Positions 52,218-60,126 of a stretch of DNA of 64,000 bases are shown in pieces; within the stretch, counting starts at the first letter, position 1; the number at the start of each line of letters is the position of its first letter. The position numbers and the translations under genes were made by a program. The notes beneath the pieces are model-generated. The model was not told the origin of the DNA. It saw only the letters and a list, made by a program, of their open reading frames with translations, and ran no database searches. Source of the stretch: Ferrovibrio sp. (GTDB taxonomy: Bacteria; Pseudomonadota; Alphaproteobacteria; Ferrovibrionales; Ferrovibrionaceae); assembly GCF_025869515.1 (NCBI RefSeq), contig NZ_JAOZVR010000010.1, positions 1-64,000 on the forward strand, read 5' to 3'.

Positions 52218-53363
52218 TTACGGCGCGCAGCGCCATGTCGCCGTCAGCCAGGGCGCCAGGCGTTCGGGGTCGAGATCCAGCCCGGTGCCCGGTGCCTCCG
52301 GCACGGCCATCATGCCGTCGCTGTCTAAGGTCATTTCGCCGGCCACGGTCAGCAGCGGATTGGGCGTGGCATCGATTTCCATATAGGGATAGGGCGCCGG
52401 CCCGCCGCCGCGCCGCGCCGGCAGCAGGGCCGCCATCTGCAGGGCCGCGCGCTGGTTGACGATGGTGCCGAACACATGCGGCATCACCGGCAGGTCCCAG
52501 GCCGCCGCCAGCGCCGCGACGCGCTGGAAACCGCTATAGCCGCCACAAACGGTCAGGTCGGGCTGCAGAATCGAGAAAGTGCCGGCGACCAGGAAATCGC
52601 GGAAGGCGGCCAGGCTGCCCAGCGCCTCGCCGCCGGAAATCGCGGTGGGCACGGCGGCGGCCACCGCCGCAGTGCCGGCGATATCCTCGGGCAGCACCGG
52701 TTCCTCGATCCACAGCAGCTCGGCATCCTGCATGCGGCGCGCAGACTCGATGGCGGCGCGCGCCGTGTAACCCTGGTTGATATCGACCATCAGGCCGATA
52801 TCGGGGCCGACATGCCGGCGCAGGCTGCTGGCCATCACGCCATCGGCGCGCGGATCGAAACCGGCGCGCGGTTTGATGGCGCGGAAGCCGCGTTTCAGAT
52901 AGGCGTCGGTCTCCTTCAGATACTGCCCGTAGGGATCGCTGCCCTCGGCAATGAACGGCCCGCTGGCATAGGCAAAGACCTGATCGCGCAACCGCCCGCC
53001 CAGCATGGCGGCCACGCTGGTCTGCTGCGCTTTGGCGGCGATATCGTGCAGGGCCATGTCGAGCGCCGAGATTGCCATCATGGCGACGCCGCGCCGGTCA
53101 TAGCCGATGCCGGCCATCATGCGGTCCCACAGCCGGCCGTAGTGCAGCGGCGATTCCCCCAGCACCATGCCGGCCAGTCGCGCCTGGACCAGCGCGCCGG
53201 CCGCATGCGGCGATGCGAATACCTCGCCCCAGCCGCTGAGGCCGGAATCGGTGATCACCTGCAGCAGCAGGAAATCGCGGCGGCGGATGAAGGTGCGGGC
53301 ATTGCCGATCGGCGGCGTGGGCGAAAAGCCGAGCTGATAGCCGCGAATCTCGACAACCTTCAC
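52218..53363 (-). CDS. Enolase-superfamily enzyme, mandelate racemase/muconate lactonizing type
   Basis: A 381-residue enolase-superfamily protein. The acid/base residue lies in AIKPRAG, where the usual KxK appears as K-P-R. Metal ligands are D in LMVDINQG, E in WIEEPV and E in ISGGEAL, and a His in MPHVFGT fits the mandelate racemase branch. It probably dehydrates or racemises a sugar or hydroxy acid. It uses a GTG start at 53363, shares an operon with the Bug protein gene, and is divergent from a LysR gene. Confidence 0.88.
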   Translation of the reverse strand: MKVVEIRGYQLGFSPTPPIGNARTFIRRRDFLLLQVITDSGLSGWGEVFASPHAAGALVQARLAGMVLGESPLHYGRLWDRMMAGIGYDRRGVAMMAISALDMALHDIAAKAQQTSVAAMLGGRLRDQVFAYASGPFIAEGSDPYGQYLKETDAYLKRGFRAIKPRAGFDPRADGVMASSLRRHVGPDIGLMVDINQGYTARAAIESARRMQDAELLWIEEPVLPEDIAGTAAVAAAVPTAISGGEALGSLAAFRDFLVAGTFSILQPDLTVCGGYSGFQRVAALAAAWDLPVMPHVFGTIVNQRAALQMAALLPARRGGGPAPYPYMEIDATPNPLLTVAGEMTLDSDGMMAVPEAPGTGLDLDPERLAPWLTATWRCAP

Positions 53364-53421
53364 TGCGTCCTCCCGGACCTGCTTTTATCTGGCTCGTATT
53401 GTCGTGGCCGGGGTCATATAT

Positions 53422-53437
53422 TCAAATGCCGATTTGA
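53422..53437. promoter_or_regulatory. Candidate LysR operator between enolase-superfamily and LysR genes
   Basis: The perfect inverted repeat TCAAAT-GCCG-ATTTGA lies in the 103-bp divergent spacer, 30 bases before the LysR start. It has the position and symmetry of a LysR binding site. Confidence 0.45.
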
Positions 53438-53466
53438 CCTGAGATCATGTTCTGGACTTATGAATC

Positions 53467-54447
53467 ATGCTGCTGAGCCTGCGCGAGATGGATGTGTTTC
53501 GCCGTGTCATGGAACTGGGCAGCGTCACCGCCGCCGCCGCGGCGCTGAACATCTCGCAGCCGGCGGTCAGCCGCCTGCTGCAGCATGCCGAACAGCGGCT
53601 CGGCTTCGCGCTGTTCGTGCGGCAGAAGAAACGCCTGGTGCCGACGGCGGAGGCGCATGCGCTGTTCCCCGAAACCATTGCGGCCTTTGCCGCCATCGAC
53701 GCGGCGCAGCGGCTCGCCGGCGGGTTGCGCACCGGGCAGTCCGGCACGCTGACGCTGGCGGTGATTCCGGCGCTGGCCAATGCCCTGCTGCCCAGGGCCG
53801 TGCAGCGGTTTCGCGCGGCGCGGCCCGATGTCTCCGTGGTGATCCAGGCGCTGACCGCGCATGAGATCGCCAACCGCGTGGCCGATTATCGCGCCGATCT
53901 CGGCGTCATCATCGGGCCGATTGCGAGTGCCGGCGTGAGCGTCAGCGATCTCTGCGCCACCAGGCTCGGTTGCGTGCTGCCGCGCCGGCATGCGCTGGCG
54001 AAAAAGTCCTCGCTGCATCCGGCCGATCTCGCCGATACGCCGCTGATCTGCCTGAGCCGTCATCTGCCGCTCGGCAACCAGACCAGCCGGCTGTTCGCCG
54101 ATGCCAATGTGCCGCTGCGCATCGCCGTCGAGGTGTCGCAATCGGCCACCGCGCTGGCGCTGGTGCGCGCCGGCGCCGGCATCGCCCTGCTGGATGGCTT
54201 CGCCTTCGGCGGTGTGCAGGGCCAGGATCTGGTGATCCGCCCCTTGCGGCCCGATGTCGAAAGCGTGGCGCGTGTCCTGCAGGCCCGCGACCGGCCGCTG
54301 TCGCGCCTGGCCCAGGAATTCCTCAAGACCCTGCAGCAGGTGGCGTCGGAGATGAATTTCACCGTGCCGGCGGCCGGGGCGGGGGGGCCGACGGCGCCAG
54401 GAGACGCAAAAGCGGTGGCTGGCCGGGGGAAGCGGCACCGGGCTTGA
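53467..54447 (+). CDS. LysR-family transcriptional regulator
   Basis: A 326-residue LysR protein. The winged helix (residues about 1-60: FRRVMELGSVTAAAAALNISQPAVSRLLQHAEQRL) is followed by an effector domain with the AmpR/OccR-like pattern. The last 35 residues are low-complexity (Gly, Ala, Pro rich). It is divergent from the enolase-superfamily/Bug operon, so it most likely regulates that operon. Start at 53467 is chosen; a nearby ATG at 53460 is out of frame. Confidence 0.93.
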   Translation: MLLSLREMDVFRRVMELGSVTAAAAALNISQPAVSRLLQHAEQRLGFALFVRQKKRLVPTAEAHALFPETIAAFAAIDAAQRLAGGLRTGQSGTLTLAVIPALANALLPRAVQRFRAARPDVSVVIQALTAHEIANRVADYRADLGVIIGPIASAGVSVSDLCATRLGCVLPRRHALAKKSSLHPADLADTPLICLSRHLPLGNQTSRLFADANVPLRIAVEVSQSATALALVRAGAGIALLDGFAFGGVQGQDLVIRPLRPDVESVARVLQARDRPLSRLAQEFLKTLQQVASEMNFTVPAAGAGGPTAPGDAKAVAGRGKRHRA

Positions 54448-54527
54448 AACCGGGTGCATTGTTCCCATATTGTTCCGTTTGATCCATAAAACTCCGGCCA
54501 GTCGGTTAAACCGGCTTGTCGCCGGCG

Positions 54528-54551
54528 ACCCGGTGCTGGACCCGGTGCTGG
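54528..54551. repeat. 12-bp tandem repeat
   Basis: ACCCGGTGCTGG occurs twice in direct succession (54528-54539 and 54540-54551), just before the phased array that follows. Confidence 0.75.
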
Positions 54552-54572
54552 ACATCGTGCAGATCGGTTCGG

Positions 54573-54632
54573 ACTGGCCGAAATTGGCCCGGATTGGCTC
54601 GCGTTGGCCCGGATTGGCTCCCGTTGGCCTCC
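54573..54632. repeat. 10-bp-phased TGGC array upstream of cmk
   Basis: TGGC begins at 54575, 54585, 54595, 54605, 54615 and 54625, so it recurs six times at exactly ten-base intervals. Within it two 20-bp units (TTGGCCCGGATTGGCTCGCG, 54584-54603, and its near copy 54604-54623) differ by one base. The array lies in a 261-bp gap before cmk that holds no other gene. The spacing of one helical turn places every TGGC on one face of the DNA. Confidence 0.85.
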
Positions 54633-54708
54633 TTCCGGCCCTGACTGGCGGTGCCGGGCCCGGTTCTGGCCCTTGTTTCCGGCGGTTCGGGCGGTTTACC
54701 AAGGCCCC

Positions 54709-55368
54709 ATGACATTTCCTTCCTCTTCTGTCGTGATCGCCGTCGACGGCCCGGTGGCCGCCGGCAAGGGCACCCTGGCCCGCCGGCTGGCCGACAAATA
54801 CGGCTATGCCTATCTCGATACCGGTTCGCTCTATCGCGCCGTGGGGGCCAAGGTGCTGCGCGCCGGCGGTGATCCGGCCGATCCGGATTTTGCCGCCAAG
54901 ATGGCGGAATCGCTGGAAGAATCCGATCTGGCCGCGAAAGACCTGCGCAGCGAGGCGGTCGGGCTGGCGGCTTCGAAGGTCGCCGCCATTCCCGGTGTGC
55001 GGGCCGCCCTGCTGGACTACCAGCGCCGGTTTGCCGCCCTGCCCCCGGGAGGTAAGCCCGGCGCGGTGCTGGACGGCCGCGATATCGGCACGGTGGTCTG
55101 CCCCGATGCGGCGGTGAAGCTGTTCGTTACCGCGCGCGACGAGGTGCGGGCCGAGCGGCGGTATAAGGAACTGATCGACAAGGGCGAAACCGTAACCTTC
55201 GAGCGCGTGCTGGCCGATCTGCGCCGGCGCGACGAGCAGGACAGGGCGCGCAGCGCCGCCCCGCTCAGGGCCGCCGACGATGCCCACTTGCTGGATACCT
55301 CGGATTTGGCTATAGAAGCCGCCGTTGCTGCGGCTGTGGAAATCGTCGCCAACACCCTGAAACCCTGA
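54709..55368 (+). CDS. cmk: (d)CMP kinase
   Basis: A 219-residue cytidylate kinase that phosphorylates CMP and dCMP with ATP. It has the P-loop GPVAAGKGT near residue 14, the NMP-binding DTGSLYRAV, and DGRDIGTVVCPDA followed by RRYKEL in the lid region. The ATG at 54709 is chosen; an upstream open frame runs through the repeat array and is rejected. The rpsA gene follows, an order widespread in proteobacteria. Confidence 0.96.
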   Translation: MTFPSSSVVIAVDGPVAAGKGTLARRLADKYGYAYLDTGSLYRAVGAKVLRAGGDPADPDFAAKMAESLEESDLAAKDLRSEAVGLAASKVAAIPGVRAALLDYQRRFAALPPGGKPGAVLDGRDIGTVVCPDAAVKLFVTARDEVRAERRYKELIDKGETVTFERVLADLRRRDEQDRARSAAPLRAADDAHLLDTSDLAIEAAVAAAVEIVANTLKP

Positions 55369-55492
55369 CGCCGGTTTCAGGCTTTTCAACCCACCCTCCG
55401 GTCGTTTGCGTCGCGCCGGATGCCTGCATACCCCTCGGCCGCTTCTGAAGCGCGCCGGCAGGCCACCAACCCCGGGGTTTCTAGGAGACTAT

Positions 55493-57220
55493 ATGGCCAA
55501 GCGCCCTGCCGTTAAGGCTGCGGAAGAGTATTCCGCGGACAACGAGAATTTTGCCGCCCTGCTCGAAGAGTCCTTCACCTCGTCTTCCGCCATGGAAGGC
55601 TCGGTCGTCAAGGGCATCGTCGTGGCGATCGAGAATGACTTCGCCCTCATCGATGTGGGCCTGAAGTGCGAAGGCCGCGTGCCGGTCAAGGAATTCGCTG
55701 GTCCCGGCCGTGCGGCCGAGATCAAGGTCGGTGACGTTGTCGAGGTCTTCCTCGACCGCATCGAAAACGCGATGGGCGAAGCGGTCATCAGCCGCGACAA
55801 GGCCCGCCGCGAAGAGGCCTGGGAAAAGCTGGAGCAGAGCTTCAACGCCAACCAGCGCGTCGAAGGCGTGATCTTCGGCAAGGTCAAGGGCGGTTTCACC
55901 GTCGACCTGTCGGGTGCCGTTGCCTTCCTGCCGGGCAGCCAGGTCGATGTGCGTCCGGTGCGCGACATCGGTCCCCTCATGGGCCAGCCGACCGCCTTCC
56001 AGATCCTGAAGATGGACCGTCGCCGCGGCAACATCGTTGTCTCGCGTCGCGCCGTGCTCGAAGAGAGCCGCGCCGAAGCCCGCAGCGAACTGGTGTCCAA
56101 CCTCAAGGAAGGCCAGATCCTCGACGGCGTGGTCAAGAACATCACCGATTACGGTGCGTTCGTTGATCTCGGCGGCGTCGACGGCCTGCTGCATGTCACC
56201 GACATCGCCTGGCGTCGCGTGAACCATCCGTCGGAAGTGCTCTCGATCGGCCAGACCGTCAAGGTGCAGGTCATCCGCGTGAACCCGGAAACCCAGCGCA
56301 TCAGCCTCGGCATGAAGCAGCTGGAAGCCGATCCGTGGGAGGGCGTGAAGTCCAAGTATCCGGTCACCGCCCGCTTCATGGGTCGCGTCACCAACATCAC
56401 CGACTACGGCGCCTTCGTGGAGCTGGAGCCGGGTGTGGAAGGCCTCGTCCACGTCTCCGAAATGAGCTGGACCAAGAAGAACGTCCATCCGGGCAAGATC
56501 GTTTCGACCTCGCAGGAAGTCGAAGTGATGGTGCTGGAAGTCGATCCGGCCAAGCGCCGCATCAGCCTCGGCCTGAAGCAGTGCATGTCGAATCCGTGGG
56601 ATGCCTTCGCCGAGAAGCATCCGGTCGGTTCGAACATCGAAGGCGAGATCAAGAACATCACCGAATTCGGTCTGTTCATCGGTCTCGATGGCGGCGTCGA
56701 CGGCATGGTCCATCTGTCGGATCTCGACTGGAACAAGCCGGGCGAGCAGGCCATCACCGAATACACCAAGGGCCAGGTGGTGCAGGCGCAGGTTCTCGAC
56801 ATCGACGTCGAGAAGGAGCGTATCAGCCTCGGCATCAAGCAGCTGGCGAACGATCCGTTCCAGTCGCTCGGTGACCTGAAGAAGGGCAGCGTCGTCACCT
56901 GCACGGTGACCGCGGTCGATCCGAAGGGCATCACCATCGCCGTCGGCGACGGTGTGCAGGGCTATATCCGCCGCACCGAGCTGAGCCGCGATCGCGACGA
57001 ACAGCGCCCCGACCGCTTCTCGGTCGGCGACAAGCTGGACGCCAAGATCGTTACCATCGACGGCAAGGCGCGCAAGCTGACCCTGTCGGTCAAGGCGCTG
57101 GAAATGGAAGAGGACCGCAAGGCGATGGAACAGTTCGGTTCCACCGACAGTGGCGCGTCGCTCGGCGACATTCTCGGTGCCGCCATGCGCAAGAAGAAGG
57201 ACGACGAGGCCGGCGAGTAA
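55493..57220 (+). CDS. rpsA: 30S ribosomal protein S1
   Basis: A 575-residue protein with six S1 RNA-binding domains, for example GSVVKGIVVAIENDFALIDVG, GQILDGVVKNITDYGAFVDLGG and IEGEIKNITEFGLFIGLDGG. It binds mRNA upstream of the start codon during translation initiation. The ATG at 55493 follows TAGGAG at a normal distance. It comes 124 bp after cmk and is closed by a strong terminator. The ihfB gene that often follows in alphaproteobacteria is absent here. Confidence 0.97.
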   Translation: MAKRPAVKAAEEYSADNENFAALLEESFTSSSAMEGSVVKGIVVAIENDFALIDVGLKCEGRVPVKEFAGPGRAAEIKVGDVVEVFLDRIENAMGEAVISRDKARREEAWEKLEQSFNANQRVEGVIFGKVKGGFTVDLSGAVAFLPGSQVDVRPVRDIGPLMGQPTAFQILKMDRRRGNIVVSRRAVLEESRAEARSELVSNLKEGQILDGVVKNITDYGAFVDLGGVDGLLHVTDIAWRRVNHPSEVLSIGQTVKVQVIRVNPETQRISLGMKQLEADPWEGVKSKYPVTARFMGRVTNITDYGAFVELEPGVEGLVHVSEMSWTKKNVHPGKIVSTSQEVEVMVLEVDPAKRRISLGLKQCMSNPWDAFAEKHPVGSNIEGEIKNITEFGLFIGLDGGVDGMVHLSDLDWNKPGEQAITEYTKGQVVQAQVLDIDVEKERISLGIKQLANDPFQSLGDLKKGSVVTCTVTAVDPKGITIAVGDGVQGYIRRTELSRDRDEQRPDRFSVGDKLDAKIVTIDGKARKLTLSVKALEMEEDRKAMEQFGSTDSGASLGDILGAAMRKKKDDEAGE

Positions 57221-57247
57221 GCCGCCCCTCGTTTTCGGGACGACACG

Positions 57248-57280
57248 AACCCCGGCGGAGCGATCCGCCGGGGTTTTTCT
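57248..57280 (+). terminator. rho-independent terminator after rpsA
   Basis: A perfect 12-bp stem (AACCCCGGCGGA/TCCGCCGGGGTT) with a GCGA loop is followed by TTTTTCTTT. The rpsA stop lies 27 bases upstream. Confidence 0.93.
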
Positions 57281-57471
57281 TTGGGGACTGCCCCTGCAAC
57301 CCGCACCGGATTGCGGCGGCCGTCACACCGGGGTTGCAGCCACCGTCACAGCCGGCACCCTGCGGCCGGGCCAGAATCGCTTGCGTCCGGCAAGGCGGCA
57401 GGGTCCGTGACGGGCCCTGTTGCCGACGCCGCGCCATGCTAGACTGCCGCGGGGGCGGCAAGGGGGGTATT

Positions 57472-58143
57472 ATGAATCACGCGTTGAGAGTCATGCTGCT
57501 GGTCGCGGTCACGGTGCTGGCCGCCGGGGCCGTACAGGCGCAGGGCAGCAGGCAGGCCGCCGTGGTCGAGGATCTGGCCGGCAAGGTTGCCGGCGTCGAG
57601 GTCTTCGATTTCCTTGAACCGGGCAAAACCATCGCCCTGCCGGCCGGCGCCAGGCTGGTGCTCGGCTATATGCAATCCTGCATGCGCGAAACCATCACCG
57701 GAGCCGGCAGCGTCACCATCGGCGAAAGCGGCTCCAGGGTGACTGGCGCCAGGCTGCAGCAGGAACAGCTCAAATGCGCCGCCGCCAACCAGCTGGCGCA
57801 GGGCCAGGCCGGCAAGAGCGCCGCCATGGTGTTTCGCGGCCAGCCGGGCAGCGGCCGCAAAAAGGCGGAGATTCCGCAGCCCAGCGCCGTGCTGATGTAT
57901 ACCGCGCCGGTCTTCGCCGTGGCGCAGCCGGGCCAGCTCACCATCGAGCGGCTTGATGTCGCCGAGACCGTGCAGGTCTTCCAGGTCAGCGGCAAGTTGT
58001 TCGATTACGGCAAGACCGGCAAGAAACTGGATGCCGGCGGCTATTACCGCGTCGAGCTGAACGGCAGAACCGCCGTCTTCCACATTTCGCTGGATGCCGG
58101 CGAAGGCTCCGGCCCGCTGCTGCTGCGTCTGGTGCGTTTCTAG
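57472..58143 (+). CDS. Secreted protein of unknown function, possibly FecR-like
   Basis: A 223-residue protein with a clear signal peptide (MNHALRVMLLVAVTVLAAGAVQAQ, cleavage about residue 24), so it is exported to the periplasm. The next 60 residues (a KVAGVEVFDFLEPGKTIALPAG segment, then ETITGAGSVTIGESG) recall the FecR-like domain, but I do not claim the family. It lies 6 bp before the CHASE2 cyclase gene and likely works with it, perhaps as a periplasmic partner of the sensor domain. Confidence 0.65.
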   Translation: MNHALRVMLLVAVTVLAAGAVQAQGSRQAAVVEDLAGKVAGVEVFDFLEPGKTIALPAGARLVLGYMQSCMRETITGAGSVTIGESGSRVTGARLQQEQLKCAAANQLAQGQAGKSAAMVFRGQPGSGRKKAEIPQPSAVLMYTAPVFAVAQPGQLTIERLDVAETVQVFQVSGKLFDYGKTGKKLDAGGYYRVELNGRTAVFHISLDAGEGSGPLLLRLVRF

Positions 58144-58149
58144 GCGGCA

Positions 58150-60102
58150 ATGACCCAGGCAATGACCCCGGCGAAACTCCGCGATCTCGCGGTTGTCGCT
58201 GCGATCGCCCTGGCTGCCGCCGCCGGTTTCGCCAGCGGTCCGGCGGCGGCATGGCTGCGCGGTCCCTCGCTCGATCTGCTGATGCCGCTGCGCCATCTGC
58301 TGTTCGCCGCGCCGGCACCGTCCAGTCATGTCGCGGTGGTGGCGATCGATGAGGAAACCTATCGTCGCCCGCCCTTCAACCAGGCGCCGCAGGCGGCCTG
58401 GCCGCCGCTGCTGGCTCCGGTGCTGGCCGCGGTCGCCGGCGAGGCGCGGGTGATCGGCTTCGACGTCGTCTATTCCACCTCGCTGGACAGTATCCAGCGC
58501 GGCTTCGAGCGCGACTTCCTGATCGCCCTGCGCAATGCCGCCCGCGCCGACAAACTGGTGCTCGGCAAGGTGCAGCATTCGGCCTATCCGATCCTGCCGC
58601 ATGCGGCGCAGCAGATTGCCGTCGGCGGCGCGGCCAATATCCGCCCGCTCAATGTTTTTGAGGATATCGATGGCGTGATCCGCCGTGTGCCGCTGTCGTT
58701 TGCCGCGGCAGACGACAGCCGCGAGGCAGGTTTCGCCGCCGAACTGGCGCAGCGGGCCGGCGCCAGGGCAGCACCGCCGCTCGATGCGGCGGGTAATCTG
58801 CAGCTCAATTTCAATACTGCGCCGGGCGCGATCCCGACCTATTCGCTGGCCGACCTTCATGCCTGTGCCCAGGCCGGCAATACCGACTATTTCCGTACAC
58901 ATTTCGCCGGCCGCACGGTGATCTTCGCCACGGTGCTGGATGTCGAGGACCGTCGCCTGACCAGCCGCCGGCTGGTTCCTGCCGTCGACGGCGCCAGGGC
59001 GCCGCCGCGCTGCGTGCATCCGGTGATGGAACTGGCCAGCGCCGCGCGCGACAGCATTGCCGGCGTCTATATCCACGCCGCCGCGATCGACAATCTCCTG
59101 GACGGCACGGCGCTGCGCGACTGGCCGCCGCCGGCCAATATTGCGGCGGCCATTGTGCTGGCGCTGCTGAGCGCGCTGGCCGCTTTCCATCTGCCGCTGG
59201 CTTTCGGTCTGGCCGGCATCGTCGCCGGCCTGCTGCTGCTGCCGCCTGTTGCCGCAGCGCTGCTGCAGGGCGGCAGCGTGGCACCCTGGCTCAGTTTCGT
59301 GGCGGCGATGGTGGCGACGGCGGCGGCCACGGTCGCTTATCGCTTTGCCGTGGCCGATCGCGACCGGCGCCTGATCGCCCGGCTGTTCTCGCTCTATCTG
59401 CCGCCCGTGGTGGTCGAGCGTATGGTGGCGGGCGGCCGCATGCCGGAACTGGGCGGCGAGGAACGCGATGTCACGGTGCTGTTCAGCGACATCGCCGGTT
59501 TCACCGCGATTTCGGAAGCCTGCGCTCCCGCCACGCTGGTGCAGGGACTGAACACCTATTTCAGTACCATGACCGGAATCATCGAGGATCATGGCGGCTT
59601 CGTCGACAAATACATCGGCGATGCCATCGTCGCCGTCTTCGGCGCCCCGGTGGAGGACAGCCGGCATGCCGAGCGGGCCATGCGCGCTGCCCTGAAAATG
59701 CAGGCCGCCCTGCGCGGCGATCCGCAGCGCTTCTCCGTTGCCGGCCATGCCATGAAAACCCGAATCGGGCTGAATACCGGCCGTGTCCTGATCGGCAATA
59801 TCGGCTCGCCGCGCCGCTTCAACTACACGGCGATGGGCGATGCGGTGAATCTGGCCTCGCGGCTGGAAGGCGCCAACAAGGCTTATGGCACCTCGATCCT
59901 GGTGAGCGAGGACACGATGGCGGCGGCAGGCGATGCCATCGTCGCGCGACGGGTCGATGTCGTGCGCGTTGTCGGTCGTGCCCAGCCGGTGCGGCTGTAC
60001 GAACCGCTGGCGCCGCGCGAGACGGCGGATGCGGAACAGCTGCGCCTTGCCGCCCAGCCGGACGATCCGGCGCAGGCCGTACGGAACCTGACCGAGAAGT
60101 GA
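58150..60102 (+). CDS. CHASE2-domain adenylate/guanylate cyclase
   Basis: A 650-residue membrane cyclase. A periplasmic CHASE2 sensor lies between an N-terminal helix and about residue 315 (VAVVAIDEETYRRPPF, ARVIGFDVVYSTS). Two or three helices follow (about 320-410), then the class III catalytic domain from about residue 435. Metal-binding D447 (LFSDIAGF) and D491 (DKYIGDAIV) are present, as is K487, typical of adenylate cyclases. GNIGSPRRFNYTAMGDAVNLASRLE completes the active site. Start at 58150; ATG 58162 is possible. It is co-directional with the secreted protein gene and convergent with the TPR-CHAT gene. Confidence 0.93.
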   Translation: MTQAMTPAKLRDLAVVAAIALAAAAGFASGPAAAWLRGPSLDLLMPLRHLLFAAPAPSSHVAVVAIDEETYRRPPFNQAPQAAWPPLLAPVLAAVAGEARVIGFDVVYSTSLDSIQRGFERDFLIALRNAARADKLVLGKVQHSAYPILPHAAQQIAVGGAANIRPLNVFEDIDGVIRRVPLSFAAADDSREAGFAAELAQRAGARAAPPLDAAGNLQLNFNTAPGAIPTYSLADLHACAQAGNTDYFRTHFAGRTVIFATVLDVEDRRLTSRRLVPAVDGARAPPRCVHPVMELASAARDSIAGVYIHAAAIDNLLDGTALRDWPPPANIAAAIVLALLSALAAFHLPLAFGLAGIVAGLLLLPPVAAALLQGGSVAPWLSFVAAMVATAAATVAYRFAVADRDRRLIARLFSLYLPPVVVERMVAGGRMPELGGEERDVTVLFSDIAGFTAISEACAPATLVQGLNTYFSTMTGIIEDHGGFVDKYIGDAIVAVFGAPVEDSRHAERAMRAALKMQAALRGDPQRFSVAGHAMKTRIGLNTGRVLIGNIGSPRRFNYTAMGDAVNLASRLEGANKAYGTSILVSEDTMAAAGDAIVARRVDVVRVVGRAQPVRLYEPLAPRETADAEQLRLAAQPDDPAQAVRNLTEK

Positions 60103-60126
60103 GTCGGCGCCTGCTCAGGCCCGACC

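Noticed and set aside
54470-54712. Possible 80-residue protein across the phased repeat array
   Set aside because: Its sequence is just the translation of the repeats, it begins with TTG and has no ribosome site.
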